Assembly: GCA_019187105.1 (NCBI GenBank)
Contig: JABAQM010000001.1
Span: 2,200,734-2,264,733 of the forward strand
Length of the DNA: 64,000 nt
DNA from: Fimbriimonadaceae bacterium
GTDB taxonomy: Bacteria > Armatimonadota > Fimbriimonadia > Fimbriimonadales > Fimbriimonadaceae
Reading direction: 5' to 3'
How positions within the stretch are numbered: the first letter of the stretch is position 1; each line of letters starts with the position of its first letter. The notes below the pieces were generated by a model. That model ran no database searches. It saw nothing but the letters and a program-made list of their open reading frames with translations, and was not told the origin of the DNA. Made by a program: the position numbers and the translations under genes. Shown one piece after another: positions 9,653 to 21,788 of this stretch.

Positions 9653-10057
9653 TTATCGCTTAACGAACTGGAAGCCGCGGCGTGCCTTCTTGCGGCCGTA
9701 CTTCTTGCGTTCCTTGACCCGCGGATCTCGGGTCAGGAAGCCGTTGCCCCGAAGGTCTTTGCGGAGGGTCTCGTCGTATTCGACCAAGGCTCTCGCAATT
9801 CCGAGGCGAACCGCTCCGGCCTGGCCGCTGATGCCGCCGCCGTGCACCTTGGCATCGACGTCGAATCGCTCTTCCATTCCGAGTTGCGTCAGCGGGCTCT
9901 TCACCAGGATTTCGAGTACCGGTCGGCCGAGGTACTCGGCATATTGGCGTCCGTTGATGGTTAGCCTGCCTTCTCCGGGCCGGAGCCACACGCGGGCGAT
10001 GGCTGACTTGCGCCGACCCGTTCCGTAATTCCTATCGTCCTTTTTCTTTAGCGCCAT
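9653..10057 (-). CDS. rpsI: 30S ribosomal protein S9
   Basis: The 134-residue protein is S9 (uS9) of the small subunit head, whose C-terminal tail reaches the P-site tRNA. It shows the family blocks [14 protein letters not shown] at the N terminus, [19 protein letters not shown] in the middle, and a basic tail ending FQFVKR. The tail's usual final lysine-arginine is intact. It is the last gene of the operon, 6 bp downstream of rplM, and is followed by a strong terminator. The S13-S11-rpoA-L17-truA-L13-S9 order resembles Firmicutes and Thermotogota rather than Proteobacteria, where L13-S9 form a separate unit. Confidence 0.98.
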   Translation of the reverse strand: MALKKKDDRNYGTGRRKSAIARVWLRPGEGRLTINGRQYAEYLGRPVLEILVKSPLTQLGMEERFDVDAKVHGGGISGQAGAVRLGIARALVEYDETLRKDLRGNGFLTRDPRVKERKKYGRKKARRGFQFVKR

Positions 10058-10063
10058 TCAGGA

Positions 10064-10504
10064 TTAGTCTCTTGTGATTTTGAGTGGTTGTGGCTGCTGG
10101 GCGGCGTGAGGATGCTCGCTGCCGCGATAAACCTTCAGCTTCTTGATGATTTGCTTACCGAGCTTGGTCTTGGGAACCATGCCCCAGATGGCCTTGGTGA
10201 CAAGGTCCTCTGGTCGCTCGGCCAGCATTTTGCCGCGCGACACGTTTTTCAGTCCACCGGGCCAGCCGCTGTGCCAATAGATGAGATCATCGGCCTTGTG
10301 GTTGCCGGTGAGAACCGCTCGCTCGGCGTTGATGACGATGACGAAGTCGCCGCAGTCCTGGTTATAGGTGAACGTCGGCTTGTGCTTGCCCCGTAGAATC
10401 TTCGCGACCTGGGCGGCAAGACGCCCCACGGGCTGACCCGTCGCATCGACGACGTGCCACTTCCGCTCGATCGTATCCGGCTTTGCCGTTGTTGTCCTAT
10501 TCAT
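10064..10504 (-). CDS. rplM: 50S ribosomal protein L13
   Basis: The 146-residue protein is L13 (uL13), an early-assembling large-subunit protein. Diagnostic stretches are RKWHVVDATGQPVGRLAAQVA, the GDFVIVINAERAVLTGNK-like block and AIWGMVPKTKLGKQ, followed by the KLKVYRGSEHPH segment. Length matches the bacterial family. The start codon overlaps the end of truA by 8 bp, implying translational coupling. It sits between truA and rpsI, the usual L13-S9 pairing. Confidence 0.98.
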   Translation of the reverse strand: MNRTTTAKPDTIERKWHVVDATGQPVGRLAAQVAKILRGKHKPTFTYNQDCGDFVIVINAERAVLTGNHKADDLIYWHSGWPGGLKNVSRGKMLAERPEDLVTKAIWGMVPKTKLGKQIIKKLKVYRGSEHPHAAQQPQPLKITRD

Positions 10505-11312
10505 CGTTATTATCCTTTTCGTTTTCGCGGCTATTCGCCAAACTGTTTCGGAAGTCTTTCGGGTGCCTTCCGTACACCACTCTCATCAACATCAACCCGT
10601 TCGCCGGCAAAACCACCGGCCATTGGAGCTTATCGCGAAGTTTTGGGTCTAAAAGCTGTTTGATTTCGTCGGCTGGTCGGTATCCGCGGCCGACTTCGTA
10701 AAGTCCGCCGGCGATTCTCCGAATCATGCCTCTCAAGAATGCCTTTCCCGCGACCGTCAGTCTGATTTCATTTCTGATTCGCTCGATCTTCAGCCTGAGG
10801 ATTTCGCGGACGGTGTTGGCGTCGGCAGGAATTTCCTCGCTGTAGGCCCGAAAGTCGTGAACTCCGATCAAGGCTTCCGAAGCTTCGTGCATCCGTCCAA
10901 CGTCGAGGCGGTGCCACACATCGTGGCAAAACCTCCCTCGGATCGGATCCGGGTCGCCGTCGGCCATCGCATAGCGGTACTCGCGAAACGATGCGCTGAA
11001 TCGGCTGTGGAAGTCGCACGGTACCCCTTCCGACCTGCCAATCCGGATATCGGACGGCAGTCTTCGGTTCAAGGCTTGCGTCCACCGCTCCGGCGGCATG
11101 GGATTGGCCGTATCGAAGTGGCAGACCTGACCTTTGGCATGGGCGCCGCTGTCGGTTCGGCTTGCTCCAATGATCTCGTTCTCTTCGCCCGAGATCTGGC
11201 GAACGGCTTCTGTCAATGTGCTCCGGACGGTCCGTTGTCCGGGGTTTGCGGCCCAGCCGCGAAAATCGGTTCCGTCGTACGCGACGACCAGCTTGATCCG
11301 CTTAGTCGACAA
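10497..11312 (-). CDS. truA: tRNA pseudouridine(38-40) synthase TruA
   Basis: Isomerises uridines 38-40 in the anticodon arm of many tRNAs. The catalytic aspartate lies in the conserved ASRTDSGAHA block around residues 55-65, and the N terminus has the typical LVVAYDGTDFRGW start. A DVWHRLDVGRMHEA stretch and the RMIRRIAGGLYEVG block match the second half of the family. The length, 271, is normal. The gene overlaps rplQ by 11 bp upstream and rplM by 8 bp downstream, so it is embedded in the ribosomal operon. Confidence 0.96.
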   Translation of the reverse strand: MSTKRIKLVVAYDGTDFRGWAANPGQRTVRSTLTEAVRQISGEENEIIGASRTDSGAHAKGQVCHFDTANPMPPERWTQALNRRLPSDIRIGRSEGVPCDFHSRFSASFREYRYAMADGDPDPIRGRFCHDVWHRLDVGRMHEASEALIGVHDFRAYSEEIPADANTVREILRLKIERIRNEIRLTVAGKAFLRGMIRRIAGGLYEVGRGYRPADEIKQLLDPKLRDKLQWPVVLPANGLMLMRVVYGRHPKDFRNSLANSRENEKDNNDE

Positions 11313-11751
11313 GCTCCAAAACCGCGGTCACGGCCGCGTCTCCGCGCCGAAGCCCTGTCTTGGTGAGCCGGGTATAGCCTCCATTTCGGTCCCTGAATCG
11401 GGGTGCGACGTTGTCGAACAGGTGTTTGACCAGATCCTCTCCGTTCAACAGGCTGCGCTCCTGCAGGATGATCATCTTCTCAAGGTCCGTCTTGCCGGCG
11501 AGTTGCTTGGTCGGCTTGGCACTGCTTGAGGAATGGCCGACGAGTACCCGCCTTGCCTCACGCCGCGATTGCAGGCTGTCCTGCTTGCCCGCGGTGATGA
11601 GCTTCTCCACGATTCGCTGAAGCTCCTTGGCTCGGCCAAAGGTGGTGCGGACATAGCCGTGTCGGATGAACTGGCGCGCGAGGTTGGTCAGCAGCGCGCG
11701 CCGCTGATCGCTGGGCAGTCCAAGTTTGCGTCGATCTACTTTATGTCGCAT
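11302..11751 (-). CDS. rplQ: 50S ribosomal protein L17
   Basis: L17 (bL17) lies near the peptide exit tunnel. The N terminus MRHKVDRRKLGLPSDQRRALLTNLARQ is diagnostic, and the protein ends with the family's short beta segment (TAVLELVD). At 149 residues it is somewhat longer than the 120-residue short form because of an insert around residues 60-85 (QSLQSRREARRVLVGHSSSSAK). Its ATG overlaps the rpoA stop (TAATG), and its end overlaps truA by 11 bp. Confidence 0.97.
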   Translation of the reverse strand: MRHKVDRRKLGLPSDQRRALLTNLARQFIRHGYVRTTFGRAKELQRIVEKLITAGKQDSLQSRREARRVLVGHSSSSAKPTKQLAGKTDLEKMIILQERSLLNGEDLVKHLFDNVAPRFRDRNGGYTRLTKTGLRRGDAAVTAVLELVD

Positions 11752-12743
11752 TAGAAGTCCTCGTCTTCCTCATCATCGAGCAGGTCGAACGCTCGATATC
11801 CGCCCTTTGGCGGCTTGACGGCAAGGCCGTGCTCGGCGAGCTTGTCGCGGACCTCGGTCAGCGACTTCTTTCCGAAGCCACGGATGCTCGTCAGGTCACT
11901 CTCGGTGACCGCGGCCAACTGGCGCAAGTTCATAATTCCCGCGCGACGCAAACAGTTGAAGGTGCGCTGCGAGAAATCGAGCTCTTCGATCTTGATTTCC
12001 GGCACGTTCATAAGTTCGGTGCCGGCCTCGTCCACCTCGTCGACCATCAGGTCGATGCCGGCGGCTCCCAGGTCGAAGAACAGCTTGAAATACTTGTCCA
12101 GAATGTGGGCGGCCTGGGTGACGCTGTCATTCGGGGCGACGGCGCCATTGGTCCACACTTCGAGCACGAGCCGCTCATAGTCCGTTCGCTGTCCGACACG
12201 GGTCGCCTCAACGGTGTAATTCACCTTTTTGACCGGCGTGAACTGGCTGCCGTTCGGGATGATCCCGATCATGCCCTTGTACTTCTCTTGCTTGTCGGGG
12301 AGGATGTAGCCCGAGCCCCAGCCGATGTACATGTCCATGCTCAGCATCGCATTCTCGTCGCTGATGGTGGCGATGTAGCAGTCCGGATTGACGACCTCGA
12401 CGCTTTCAGGGCATTGGAGATCGGCGGCGGTGACGCGGCCCGGTCCTTTCACTTCGAGACGGACCACGCTGTCTTGGGTCGGTGCGGTCTCGGCGTGGAT
12501 CTTGAAGGCGACGTGCTTCAGGTTGAGCAGCAGTTCTGAGGTGTCTTCCTTGACGCCGGGGATGGCGGCGAACTCATGAAAGACTTTGTCGATGCGCACG
12601 GCGGTGATGGCGGCGCCGGGAATCGAGCTCAGCATCACGCGGCGCAATGCATTGCCGATGGTCTGGCCGTAGCCGCGCTCGAGCGGTTCGAGAACGAACT
12701 TGCCGTAGTCCTGCGAGATGGTGAGGGTCTGGATTTGTGGCAT
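11751..12743 (-). CDS. rpoA: DNA-directed RNA polymerase alpha subunit
   Basis: Scaffold subunit on which the polymerase core assembles. The N-terminal domain is recognised by LEPLERGYGQTIGNALRRVMLSSIPG (about residues 17-43). The C-terminal domain (about 255-315), which binds UP elements and activators, is intact: ELDFSQRTFNCLRRAGI, then ESDLTSIRGFGKKSLTEV. The acidic final residues (DLLDDEEDEDF) are a lineage detail. Length is 330. It follows rpsK directly; rpsD, which in most bacteria lies between rpsK and rpoA, is absent from this operon. Confidence 0.98.
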   Translation of the reverse strand: MPQIQTLTISQDYGKFVLEPLERGYGQTIGNALRRVMLSSIPGAAITAVRIDKVFHEFAAIPGVKEDTSELLLNLKHVAFKIHAETAPTQDSVVRLEVKGPGRVTAADLQCPESVEVVNPDCYIATISDENAMLSMDMYIGWGSGYILPDKQEKYKGMIGIIPNGSQFTPVKKVNYTVEATRVGQRTDYERLVLEVWTNGAVAPNDSVTQAAHILDKYFKLFFDLGAAGIDLMVDEVDEAGTELMNVPEIKIEELDFSQRTFNCLRRAGIMNLRQLAAVTESDLTSIRGFGKKSLTEVRDKLAEHGLAVKPPKGGYRAFDLLDDEEDEDF

Positions 12744-12763
12744 TAGGTGTAACTAAACTTCTC

Positions 12764-13156
12764 TTAAACTCTTCGCTTCTTCGGGGGGCGGCATCCGTTG
12801 TGGGGCACCGGGGTGACATCCTGGATGAGCTGCACTTCAAGCCCGTTTGCCTGGAGCGAGCGGATGGCGGTTTCGCGACCGCTACCAGGGCCTTTGACCC
12901 GAACATCGACTTTCTTCACGCCATACTCCGCAACCTTGCGTGCGGCGGTTTCAGCGGCCAACTGGGCGGCGAATGGCGTTCCCTTCCTGCTTCCCTTGAA
13001 GTTAACGTTGCCCGCGCTGCTCCATACCAGCACGTTGCCCTGCTGGTCGGTGATCGTCACGATCGTGTTGTTAAACGACGAGTGGATGTGAGCCACTCCG
13101 TGGGCCACCTGGCGCTTTTCCTTCGCCTTGCCTCGTACAACTTGCTTTCTTGCCAT
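12764..13156 (-). CDS. rpsK: 30S ribosomal protein S11
   Basis: S11 (uS11) of the 30S platform. The 130-residue protein has [19 protein letters not shown], the [23 protein letters not shown] block, and ends with the invariant [15 protein letters not shown] region. It lies 16 bp downstream of rpsM. The end of the gene is 20 bp from rpoA, leaving no room for rpsD. Confidence 0.98.
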   Translation of the reverse strand: MARKQVVRGKAKEKRQVAHGVAHIHSSFNNTIVTITDQQGNVLVWSSAGNVNFKGSRKGTPFAAQLAAETAARKVAEYGVKKVDVRVKGPGSGRETAIRSLQANGLEVQLIQDVTPVPHNGCRPPKKRRV

Positions 13157-13172
13157 AGATTCGCTCTAAACC

Positions 13173-13550
13173 TTACTTCTTCGCCTTCTTCTTTCCGGCA
13201 ACGGTCTTCTTGACACCCTTTCTCGTTCGCGCATTGGACCGGGTGTTCTGGCCGCGCGTGGGCAATCCGCGGCGATGTCGCAGGCCACGATAGGAGCCGA
13301 TTTCAATCAGGCGACGAATGTTGCTGTGGATTTCTCGGCGGAGGTCGCCTTCCACCACGTAGTTCTCGTCGATGACTTCGCGCAGGTGGCCGATCTCTGC
13401 TTCGCTCAGGTCCTTGATCTTCTTCCGCGGGTCGATACCCGCCTTTTCCAGGACCTCAATGGCATTGTGCTTTCCGATGCCATAGAGAAGGGGAATCGCG
13501 TAAAGGACCGCCTTTTCGCGGGGGAGGTCGACGCCTGCAATACGTGCCAT
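13173..13550 (-). CDS. rpsM: 30S ribosomal protein S13
   Basis: S13 (uS13) of the 30S head, contacting 50S proteins and the P-site t[16 protein letters not shown] is the canonical start; [26 protein letters not shown] is the canonical C-terminal rRNA-binding region, followed by a Lys-rich tail. The second residue block ([18 protein letters not shown]) is normal. It follows rpmJ by 20 bp. Confidence 0.98.
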   Translation of the reverse strand: MARIAGVDLPREKAVLYAIPLLYGIGKHNAIEVLEKAGIDPRKKIKDLSEAEIGHLREVIDENYVVEGDLRREIHSNIRRLIEIGSYRGLRHRRGLPTRGQNTRSNARTRKGVKKTVAGKKKAKK

Positions 13551-13570
13551 AAACTTAGTTCAGTAGCTCC

Positions 13571-13684
13571 TTAACCCTGTCGTTGCTTGTGCTTGGGATT
13601 GACGCAAATGACTCGCACCACGCCTTCGCGCTTGATGATCTTGCACTTATCACAAATTTTCTTAACACTTGCTCGAACTTTCAT
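13571..13684 (-). CDS. rpmJ: 50S ribosomal protein L36
   Basis: A 37-codon gene found by translating the minus strand ahead of rpsM. The product starts [19 protein letters not shown] and continues with [16 protein letters not shown], ending RQG. It is the standard zinc-ribbon form: cysteines 11, 14 and 27 plus His32 are the four ligands of the C+ type of bL36. It is the first gene of the alpha operon, and infA, normally just upstream of it, is instead at about 36.9 kb. Confidence 0.96.
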   Translation of the reverse strand: MKVRASVKKICDKCKIIKREGVVRVICVNPKHKQRQG

Positions 13685-15392
<1,708 letters not shown>

Positions 15393-15405
15393 AATCAGAA
15401 GAGAG

Positions 15406-15449
15406 AGGACCCGTAGGACCCTTGCGGCCTATGGGTCCTTTTGGTTTTA
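15406..15449 (+). terminator. Intrinsic terminator after atpD
   Basis: A 12-bp stem with one G-U pair, AGGACCCGTAGG (15406-15417) and CCTATGGGTCCT (15428-15439), a 10-nt loop and TTTTGGTTTT follow the atpD stop. It contains the TAGGACC/CCTATGG elements shared with the hairpin at 4350-4372. Confidence 0.8.
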
Positions 15450-16187
15450 AACAGCGACCGCGTCGGGGTCGGGCATGGTCTCCAGCACATCGAGCGCGTC
15501 AACCGGCTCGTCGACCGCTTCGTCGGAGAGAATCCGTCCGTCCTTGAAGCGGATGATCCGCTTGCAGTGTTCGGCGATGTCCTGCTCGTGGGTCACAATC
15601 ACGACCGTCTTGCCGCTGCGGTTAAGGGCCTGAAACAGGGACATGATCTCCTCGGCCGTTCGCGAGTCGAGGTTGCCGGTCGGCTCATCCCCCAAGATCA
15701 GAACCGGATCGTTAACAATCGCCCGAGCGATCGCCACGCGTTGCTGCTGGCCGCCCGACAGCTCGTTGGGTTTGTGATGGGCACGCTGAGATAGACCCAC
15801 CCGTTCGAGAGCTTTTTCGGCGAGCTTCGTTCGGTCCTTGGCGCCGGCATACATCAGCGGCAGCTCGACATTCTTGAGGGCAGACGTTCTCGGCAAGAGA
15901 TTGAAAGTCTGGAAGACGAACCCAATATATTGGTTGCGAATATCGGCGAGTTCGTTGTCGGACAGGTTGGCAACGGCCTGGCCGTTCAATTTGTAGTCGC
16001 CGTCGGTTGGCCGGTCGAGGCAGCCGATCAGATTCATAAAGGTCGACTTGCCGGAACCCGAAGGGCCCATGATTGCGACGAACTCGCCGGGATTGATGAT
16101 GGCGTCGACGGCTCGGAGGGCATGGACCACGGTGGTGCCCATCACGTAGTCCTTGCTCAGACCGTGAGTTTCGATGACTGGCTGCAT
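15447..16187 (-). CDS. ABC exporter ATPase (MacB/LolD type)
   Basis: ATP-binding subunit of 246 residues. Walker A is GPSGSGKST near residue 40, the signature is [14 protein letters not shown], and Walker B is [13 protein letters not shown], the last form being typical of the MacB/LolD/FtsE group. It is the fourth gene of a minus-strand cluster, 46 bp downstream of the FtsX-like permease gene. Together with the adaptor and the TolC-like channel it should power a tripartite exporter spanning both membranes. The C-terminal tail after residue 225 ([17 protein letters not shown]) is acidic and not part of the fold. Confidence 0.94.
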   Translation of the reverse strand: MQPVIETHGLSKDYVMGTTVVHALRAVDAIINPGEFVAIMGPSGSGKSTFMNLIGCLDRPTDGDYKLNGQAVANLSDNELADIRNQYIGFVFQTFNLLPRTSALKNVELPLMYAGAKDRTKLAEKALERVGLSQRAHHKPNELSGGQQQRVAIARAIVNDPVLILGDEPTGNLDSRTAEEIMSLFQALNRSGKTVVIVTHEQDIAEHCKRIIRFKDGRILSDEAVDEPVDALDVLETMPDPDAVAV

Positions 16188-16233
16188 TAAATTTCAGGAC
16201 TCCCTACGCCTTTCGAGGAGAGATCGTTTCGAT

Positions 16234-17442
16234 TTACTCGTACCTCAATGCTTCGATCGGCTGTAGGCGGCTGGCCCGCAACGCGGGATAGATGCCGAAG
16301 AAAAGGCCGACCATAGCCGAAAAGCCGAAGGCCAGGATGATCGCTTGCGGGCTCACGGCCGGCGGCACCTTGAGCAAGCCCGCCACCCCCCAGGTCGCGA
16401 CGATGCCGAGCACGATGCCGATGACGCCTCCGACGAGGCACATCACCACGCTCTCAAGGAGAAACTGGAAGCGAATCGACTCGCTCTTCGCACCGATCGC
16501 CTTTCTCAGGCCAATCTCGCGGGTGCGCTCGGTCACCGAAACCAGCATGATGTTCATGATGCCGATCCCGCCGACAAGGAGGCTGACCGATGCGATGCCG
16601 GCGAGAAGGAAGCCGAGCAAGCGGTTCTGCGTTTCAATCTGTTCGATCCACTCACCCTGGTTCATGACTCGGAACTGGGCCTCACCCATCGCATTGGATC
16701 GGGTTCGCGCCAAAGTCTCTTCGACCTTGGCTTGGGTGTAAGGCAGGAATTCCGTATTGATCGCCTGGATGGAAATCTGATCGAGATTGGTCTTGCCGAG
16801 CAACCGTTTTTGGGCCGTCTTGAGGGGAACGTACATCTGATCATCCGGATTCATAAACCCGGAGCCGCCCTTATAATTCACGACGCCGACGACCTCGTAG
16901 TTCTGGCCCTTGATCTTGATCGTGGCCCCAACCGCATACTCGCCGGCGAAGAGCTGGTCATAAACCGTGTAGCCGAGAACCACCTTTTGTTCCATCAGCT
17001 CGTTGTCCATGGTGTTGAACCACTCGCCTTGGTACATCTTGTTGGCGTTGCGAATGATCTTCATTTGCGGCTCGCACCCAAAGACCTGGGTTTGCGAGCT
17101 GCGGTTGCCAAACTTTGCGGTCACTCCGCTACGCACCGCGCCTGAAATCAAATTCACAGTCTCAATCTGCTTAAGGGCTTTGACGTCTTCATCCTTTAGC
17201 GTCGCGGCCGAATTCTGGCCCGCGCTGGAACCGCCCCGCCTCCAGTCCGGCATCACCGTGAGCATGTTGGTGCCCATCACCTCGATGTTCTCAAGGCTCT
17301 TCTTCTTGGTGCCTTCGCCGATACCGATCATCGCAATCACGGATCCAACGCCAATCACGACGCCGAGCATGGTGAGTGCGGAACGAAGCTTGTTCGAGGC
17401 GATCGCCCTGAGGGCGCTGTTAAAGCAGTCGAGAAGCGTCAT
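16234..17442 (-). CDS. ABC exporter permease (MacB/FtsX type)
   Basis: 402-residue inner-membrane permease. One membrane helix near the N terminus (about 18-40) is followed by a large periplasmic MacB-core domain (about 45-270), then three helices. The FtsX signature GGIGIMNIMLVSVTERTREIGLRKAIGAK links helices 2 and 3. This is the topology of MacB without a fused ATPase; the ATPase is the next gene. The start codon overlaps the end of the adaptor gene by 4 bp. Substrates of such systems include macrolides, peptides and lipoprotein-like molecules; none can be chosen from sequence. Confidence 0.93.
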   Translation of the reverse strand: MTLLDCFNSALRAIASNKLRSALTMLGVVIGVGSVIAMIGIGEGTKKKSLENIEVMGTNMLTVMPDWRRGGSSAGQNSAATLKDEDVKALKQIETVNLISGAVRSGVTAKFGNRSSQTQVFGCEPQMKIIRNANKMYQGEWFNTMDNELMEQKVVLGYTVYDQLFAGEYAVGATIKIKGQNYEVVGVVNYKGGSGFMNPDDQMYVPLKTAQKRLLGKTNLDQISIQAINTEFLPYTQAKVEETLARTRSNAMGEAQFRVMNQGEWIEQIETQNRLLGFLLAGIASVSLLVGGIGIMNIMLVSVTERTREIGLRKAIGAKSESIRFQFLLESVVMCLVGGVIGIVLGIVATWGVAGLLKVPPAVSPQAIILAFGFSAMVGLFFGIYPALRASRLQPIEALRYE

Positions 17443-19196
17443 CGCGGACCGCCACCTCCGCCACCACCCCGAGGTGCACCGCCTCCGCCTCCACTGGCCC
17501 CTCGACCGGTACTGATGGCGTTGCGGTTTCGATTCGGCATGCCGCCCGCGAGGCCGCCGCCCTGCTGGGCTTCCAGCATCTTCGCTTGGGTCTCGCGGAG
17601 CTCCTTCAGGTTGATTTCGGCGACGACGACTTCCTCGCCTTCTTTAACTCCTTCCAGAATCTCCATGCCGTTGTTGCCGGTTTCGCCGATCTTCACCTCG
17701 CGAACGACCGGTCCAGTGGCCGCCTTCACCTTGATGGTCGTCTTCTCGCCTTCGCGCTGGATAGCTTGCATCGGGGCAATCAGGACATTCGGCTTGGCCA
17801 TGGTGATGAACTCGCAAGTGGCGTTCATGCCGGGTAGCAGCCGCTCCTTGAACCCGGGATCGATCTCGACCCGGACCTTGATGGCGGTGATGTTCTGATC
17901 GGTTTTGGCCGCGGGGCTGATGCGTTCGACCTTGCCTTTGAGCCTGCCGGAAGGGAAGGCCTCGACAACGAGCCGGACTTCCTGGCCCGGTTTGACGTTC
18001 GCAATGTCGGCTTCGTCGACCGCGCACTCCACGAAGAGTCGGGTGATGTCGCTCAGCTGGACGATACCGGTGCCTTGGCTAAACGCACTCTGGCCGGGAG
18101 GAATAATGGCGCCCTCTTCCAGCAGCTTGGCGGTGACAACGCCGTCGCGGGGAGCGACGACGGTCGTGCTGTCGAGCTGGACTTTGGCGTTTTCGACCGA
18201 GACACGGCTGCGGACGGCGCTCGCTTGGGCCACGCTGATGTCCTGTTGGCGAACGGTATTGTTCCTGAGCGAGTCTCGGGCTTGGTCGAGGCCGATTCGC
18301 GCGGTCTCGAGAGACTTTTCCGCCTCGGCAAGATTCCGCTTGGCAATATCGACCTGGCTTCGATTGGCGTTGGCTTCCGCGTGGCCGGCCTCGGCTCGGC
18401 GAACCGCTTCTCGCAAATTGGCCAATTCGCTGTCCAGGTCGGTCTCGATGGTGTCTGCCCGCTGCTTGGCATTGCTATGGGCCGCCTTGGCGCTCTCGAA
18501 TCGCGACCTTGCCTGCTCGACCGCCGACTTGGCCACATAGCCTTGCTGGAGGAGCTGCTCTTGGCGCGTTAGGTCGGATCTGGCGGCGTTAAGGTCGGCC
18601 TCGGTACGGGCGACTTCGTTGGCTGCGGACCGGCGCTCTTGCGGCATGGTTACGCTTTCGAACCGGCTCAGGGCGGTGCGAGCGGCATTGACCTGCGACT
18701 TCGCCGAGTCCAAAGCCGATTTGGTCAGCTCGGGCTGTCGCTGTGATTCCAGCCTTTCTCGTTCCAATCGAATCCTGGCGGTTTCGACCGCGGCCTCCGC
18801 CTGGCTCACCGCGTTCTGGCTGTTTTGAACCTGGAGCTCATAGTTGACGCGGGCTTGCGTCACTCTAGCCTGGGCCGAACTCAAGTCCGCTGCTGCCTGG
18901 TCATAGACAGCTTGGGTGTCGCTGGGGTCGATGACGGCGATCACGTCGCCCTTCCTGACGATATCCCCTTCCTCGACGCGCAGCTGGACGATTTTGCCGC
19001 CAGCCTTGGATTTAACTTCGACCGACGTCAACGCGACGAGCTGTCCGGTTGCGGTAATCGAGCTAACGAGTTCGCCCTTCTCGATCGGCGCATATCGGTA
19101 TTCGACCTCCGGAGCGGAATTACCGCCCCGCATCCACGCCCATCCGAGCACGGCAACGAGTCCCGTCACGCCAAGTATCAGCCAAGGTTTTTTCAT
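17439..19196 (-). CDS. Periplasmic adaptor subunit (MacA/HlyD family)
   Basis: 585 residues with an N-terminal signal anchor, a biotinyl-lipoyl-like half motif around residues 45-90 (KSKAGGKIVQLRVEEGDIVRKGDVIAVID), a very long alpha-helical hairpin (about 95-335), and beta-barrel and membrane-proximal domains ending near 530. The hairpin is about twice the usual MacA length, which would suit a wide periplasm or a long channel gap. The C terminus is a low-complexity Gly/Arg/Asn tail rich in GGGG and RGGGG that is not part of the family fold. It lies 3 bp downstream of the TolC-like gene and overlaps the permease gene by 4 bp. Confidence 0.92.
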   Translation of the reverse strand: MKKPWLILGVTGLVAVLGWAWMRGGNSAPEVEYRYAPIEKGELVSSITATGQLVALTSVEVKSKAGGKIVQLRVEEGDIVRKGDVIAVIDPSDTQAVYDQAAADLSSAQARVTQARVNYELQVQNSQNAVSQAEAAVETARIRLERERLESQRQPELTKSALDSAKSQVNAARTALSRFESVTMPQERRSAANEVARTEADLNAARSDLTRQEQLLQQGYVAKSAVEQARSRFESAKAAHSNAKQRADTIETDLDSELANLREAVRRAEAGHAEANANRSQVDIAKRNLAEAEKSLETARIGLDQARDSLRNNTVRQQDISVAQASAVRSRVSVENAKVQLDSTTVVAPRDGVVTAKLLEEGAIIPPGQSAFSQGTGIVQLSDITRLFVECAVDEADIANVKPGQEVRLVVEAFPSGRLKGKVERISPAAKTDQNITAIKVRVEIDPGFKERLLPGMNATCEFITMAKPNVLIAPMQAIQREGEKTTIKVKAATGPVVREVKIGETGNNGMEILEGVKEGEEVVVAEINLKELRETQAKMLEAQQGGGLAGGMPNRNRNAISTGRGASGGGGGAPRGGGGGGGPR

Positions 19197-19199
19197 GTA

Positions 19200-20510
19200 T
19201 CAGTCGGTTTCAGATGGCATCGGCTGGCCAGTCGCTAGCCGAAAGCGGAGGTCCGAAATCTGGGCATCGTAGATAGCCTCGACATAGTTAGACTCCGCCG
19301 TAACCAAACTTAGTTGTGCCGTTAACACCGTGATGACGCTGGTGCCCTGAGCTCCTTCCTGTTGAGACTCCTGTGCTGCCTGGTAGTTCAGACGGGCTGC
19401 ATCAAGAGCGAGCTTGGACGCCTCCACCCTCCGGATGTTGACGGCATATTCCTTATACGCAGCTTCGATCTCTGCCCGCGCCAACCTTTCCGACTGGAGC
19501 AGCAGGGATTCGCGCGATTCCAGATCAAATTTCTGAATCCGGACGTTCTCGCGTGACTGAAATCCGTCAAACAGGGGGTAGCTGGCCACCAGGGTTAGCG
19601 CCGCACGGTCGCTGACATCCCTTGTGAAGCGACGGGTGTAGGCGGCGTCCACTGCCCAGGTGATGCCGGCATTGAGCTGGGCCAACTTGACGGAGAATCG
19701 CTGCGATTCGATCCTCTGGCGCTGGGCAATGAGGTCGGCGCGCGACTGGACCCCAACCGCGAAGGCCTCTTCCAACGTCATCGTCTGGGCGGCCAGCTCG
19801 GGGGCGGGTGTCGCCACCAATCCAGGCAAGTCTTCGGTGGCGGTCCAGCCGATTGTCGACTTCAGGTTGGCCTGTGTGGTTGAAACCTGGGTGTCGGCGG
19901 CAAGCTTGGAGGCCAGGGCATTAAGGTAGTCCGCTTCAGCCTGCAGGATGTCCTTCTTGGGCGCATCGCCCAGCTCGACCCGCGTCTTTGTCTGCTCGAC
20001 GATCTTCTTGGTCCGTTCGACCTGCGCCTCCTGGACCTTCAACAGTTCCTGCGCGCGAAGGGCGTCGTAGTACTGGCTGATCACCTGGAACAGCACGTCG
20101 CGGAGGGTCTGGAGGGCTTCCGCCTCCTGGGCTCGGGCCCCTACGCTGGCCGAGCGATACAGCAGGTCGCGTTCCCCGGTGTCAAAAAGGCGGACGCTGG
20201 CGGTGATGCCGGTGCGGTTCTCCGCCACGCCGGATACGCCGCGGAAGGGGCCGGTTTCCGTCCGGGACCGCGAGGATTCGTATTCGAGAATCGGAGAAAC
20301 GGTCGGCAAGAACGCTCCCCAAGCCTGCCGGGTGCGGCTGCGGGCGGCCTCCACCACCAGGTAGGCGGACACGACGCTGCCGTTTCGCTGCCGGGCGAGT
20401 CTGATCGCCTCCGGCAGCGTGAGCTGGGCCGGGTCCTGTGCGGCTGCTCCCAAAGAGGCGAGCACGCCGATCCCCACGGCGAGAGAATGCCGAACTCGTA
20501 GCCTGATCAT
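19200..20510 (-). CDS. TolC-family outer membrane efflux protein
   Basis: Outer-membrane channel component of the tripartite exporter. The frame is open to 20591, but the signal peptide begins at the ATG at 20510 ([21 protein letters not shown], cleavage near AAAQ), giving 436 residues. Two repeats of the OEP fold are visible, each with the long helices typical of the family ([20 protein letters not shown] near the start of the first, [23 protein letters not shown] at the start of the second). Being first in the operon it sets the order tolC-macA-macB(permease)-macB(ATPase). Confidence 0.93.
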   Translation of the reverse strand: MIRLRVRHSLAVGIGVLASLGAAAQDPAQLTLPEAIRLARQRNGSVVSAYLVVEAARSRTRQAWGAFLPTVSPILEYESSRSRTETGPFRGVSGVAENRTGITASVRLFDTGERDLLYRSASVGARAQEAEALQTLRDVLFQVISQYYDALRAQELLKVQEAQVERTKKIVEQTKTRVELGDAPKKDILQAEADYLNALASKLAADTQVSTTQANLKSTIGWTATEDLPGLVATPAPELAAQTMTLEEAFAVGVQSRADLIAQRQRIESQRFSVKLAQLNAGITWAVDAAYTRRFTRDVSDRAALTLVASYPLFDGFQSRENVRIQKFDLESRESLLLQSERLARAEIEAAYKEYAVNIRRVEASKLALDAARLNYQAAQESQQEGAQGTSVITVLTAQLSLVTAESNYVEAIYDAQISDLRFRLATGQPMPSETD

Positions 20511-20676
20511 CGTTTGCGTTACGCGAATGGGGTCGACGACTGGGCCAAAAGCCTCATGCCTTCCCGCCAGATAGGGTACCGGGGAATCCACACCGGGGGT
20601 TTCTGGTTGGTCGGCCGCAATGCCAGGTGCGTCGATTCCAACCTCCGCCTCTGACTTCGGTCCAAATGCAGCCGAG

Positions 20677-20682
20677 TATCCT
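20677..20682 (+). promoter_or_regulatory. -10-like box 7 nt before the aldolase ATG
   Basis: TATCCT at 20677-20682 ends 7 nt before the ATG at 20690, the spacing expected for a leaderless transcript. No convincing -35 hexamer is visible. Confidence 0.3.
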
Positions 20683-20689
20683 AATAGGT

Positions 20690-21775
<1,086 letters not shown>

Positions 21776-21788
21776 AGAACGCAGCCGA

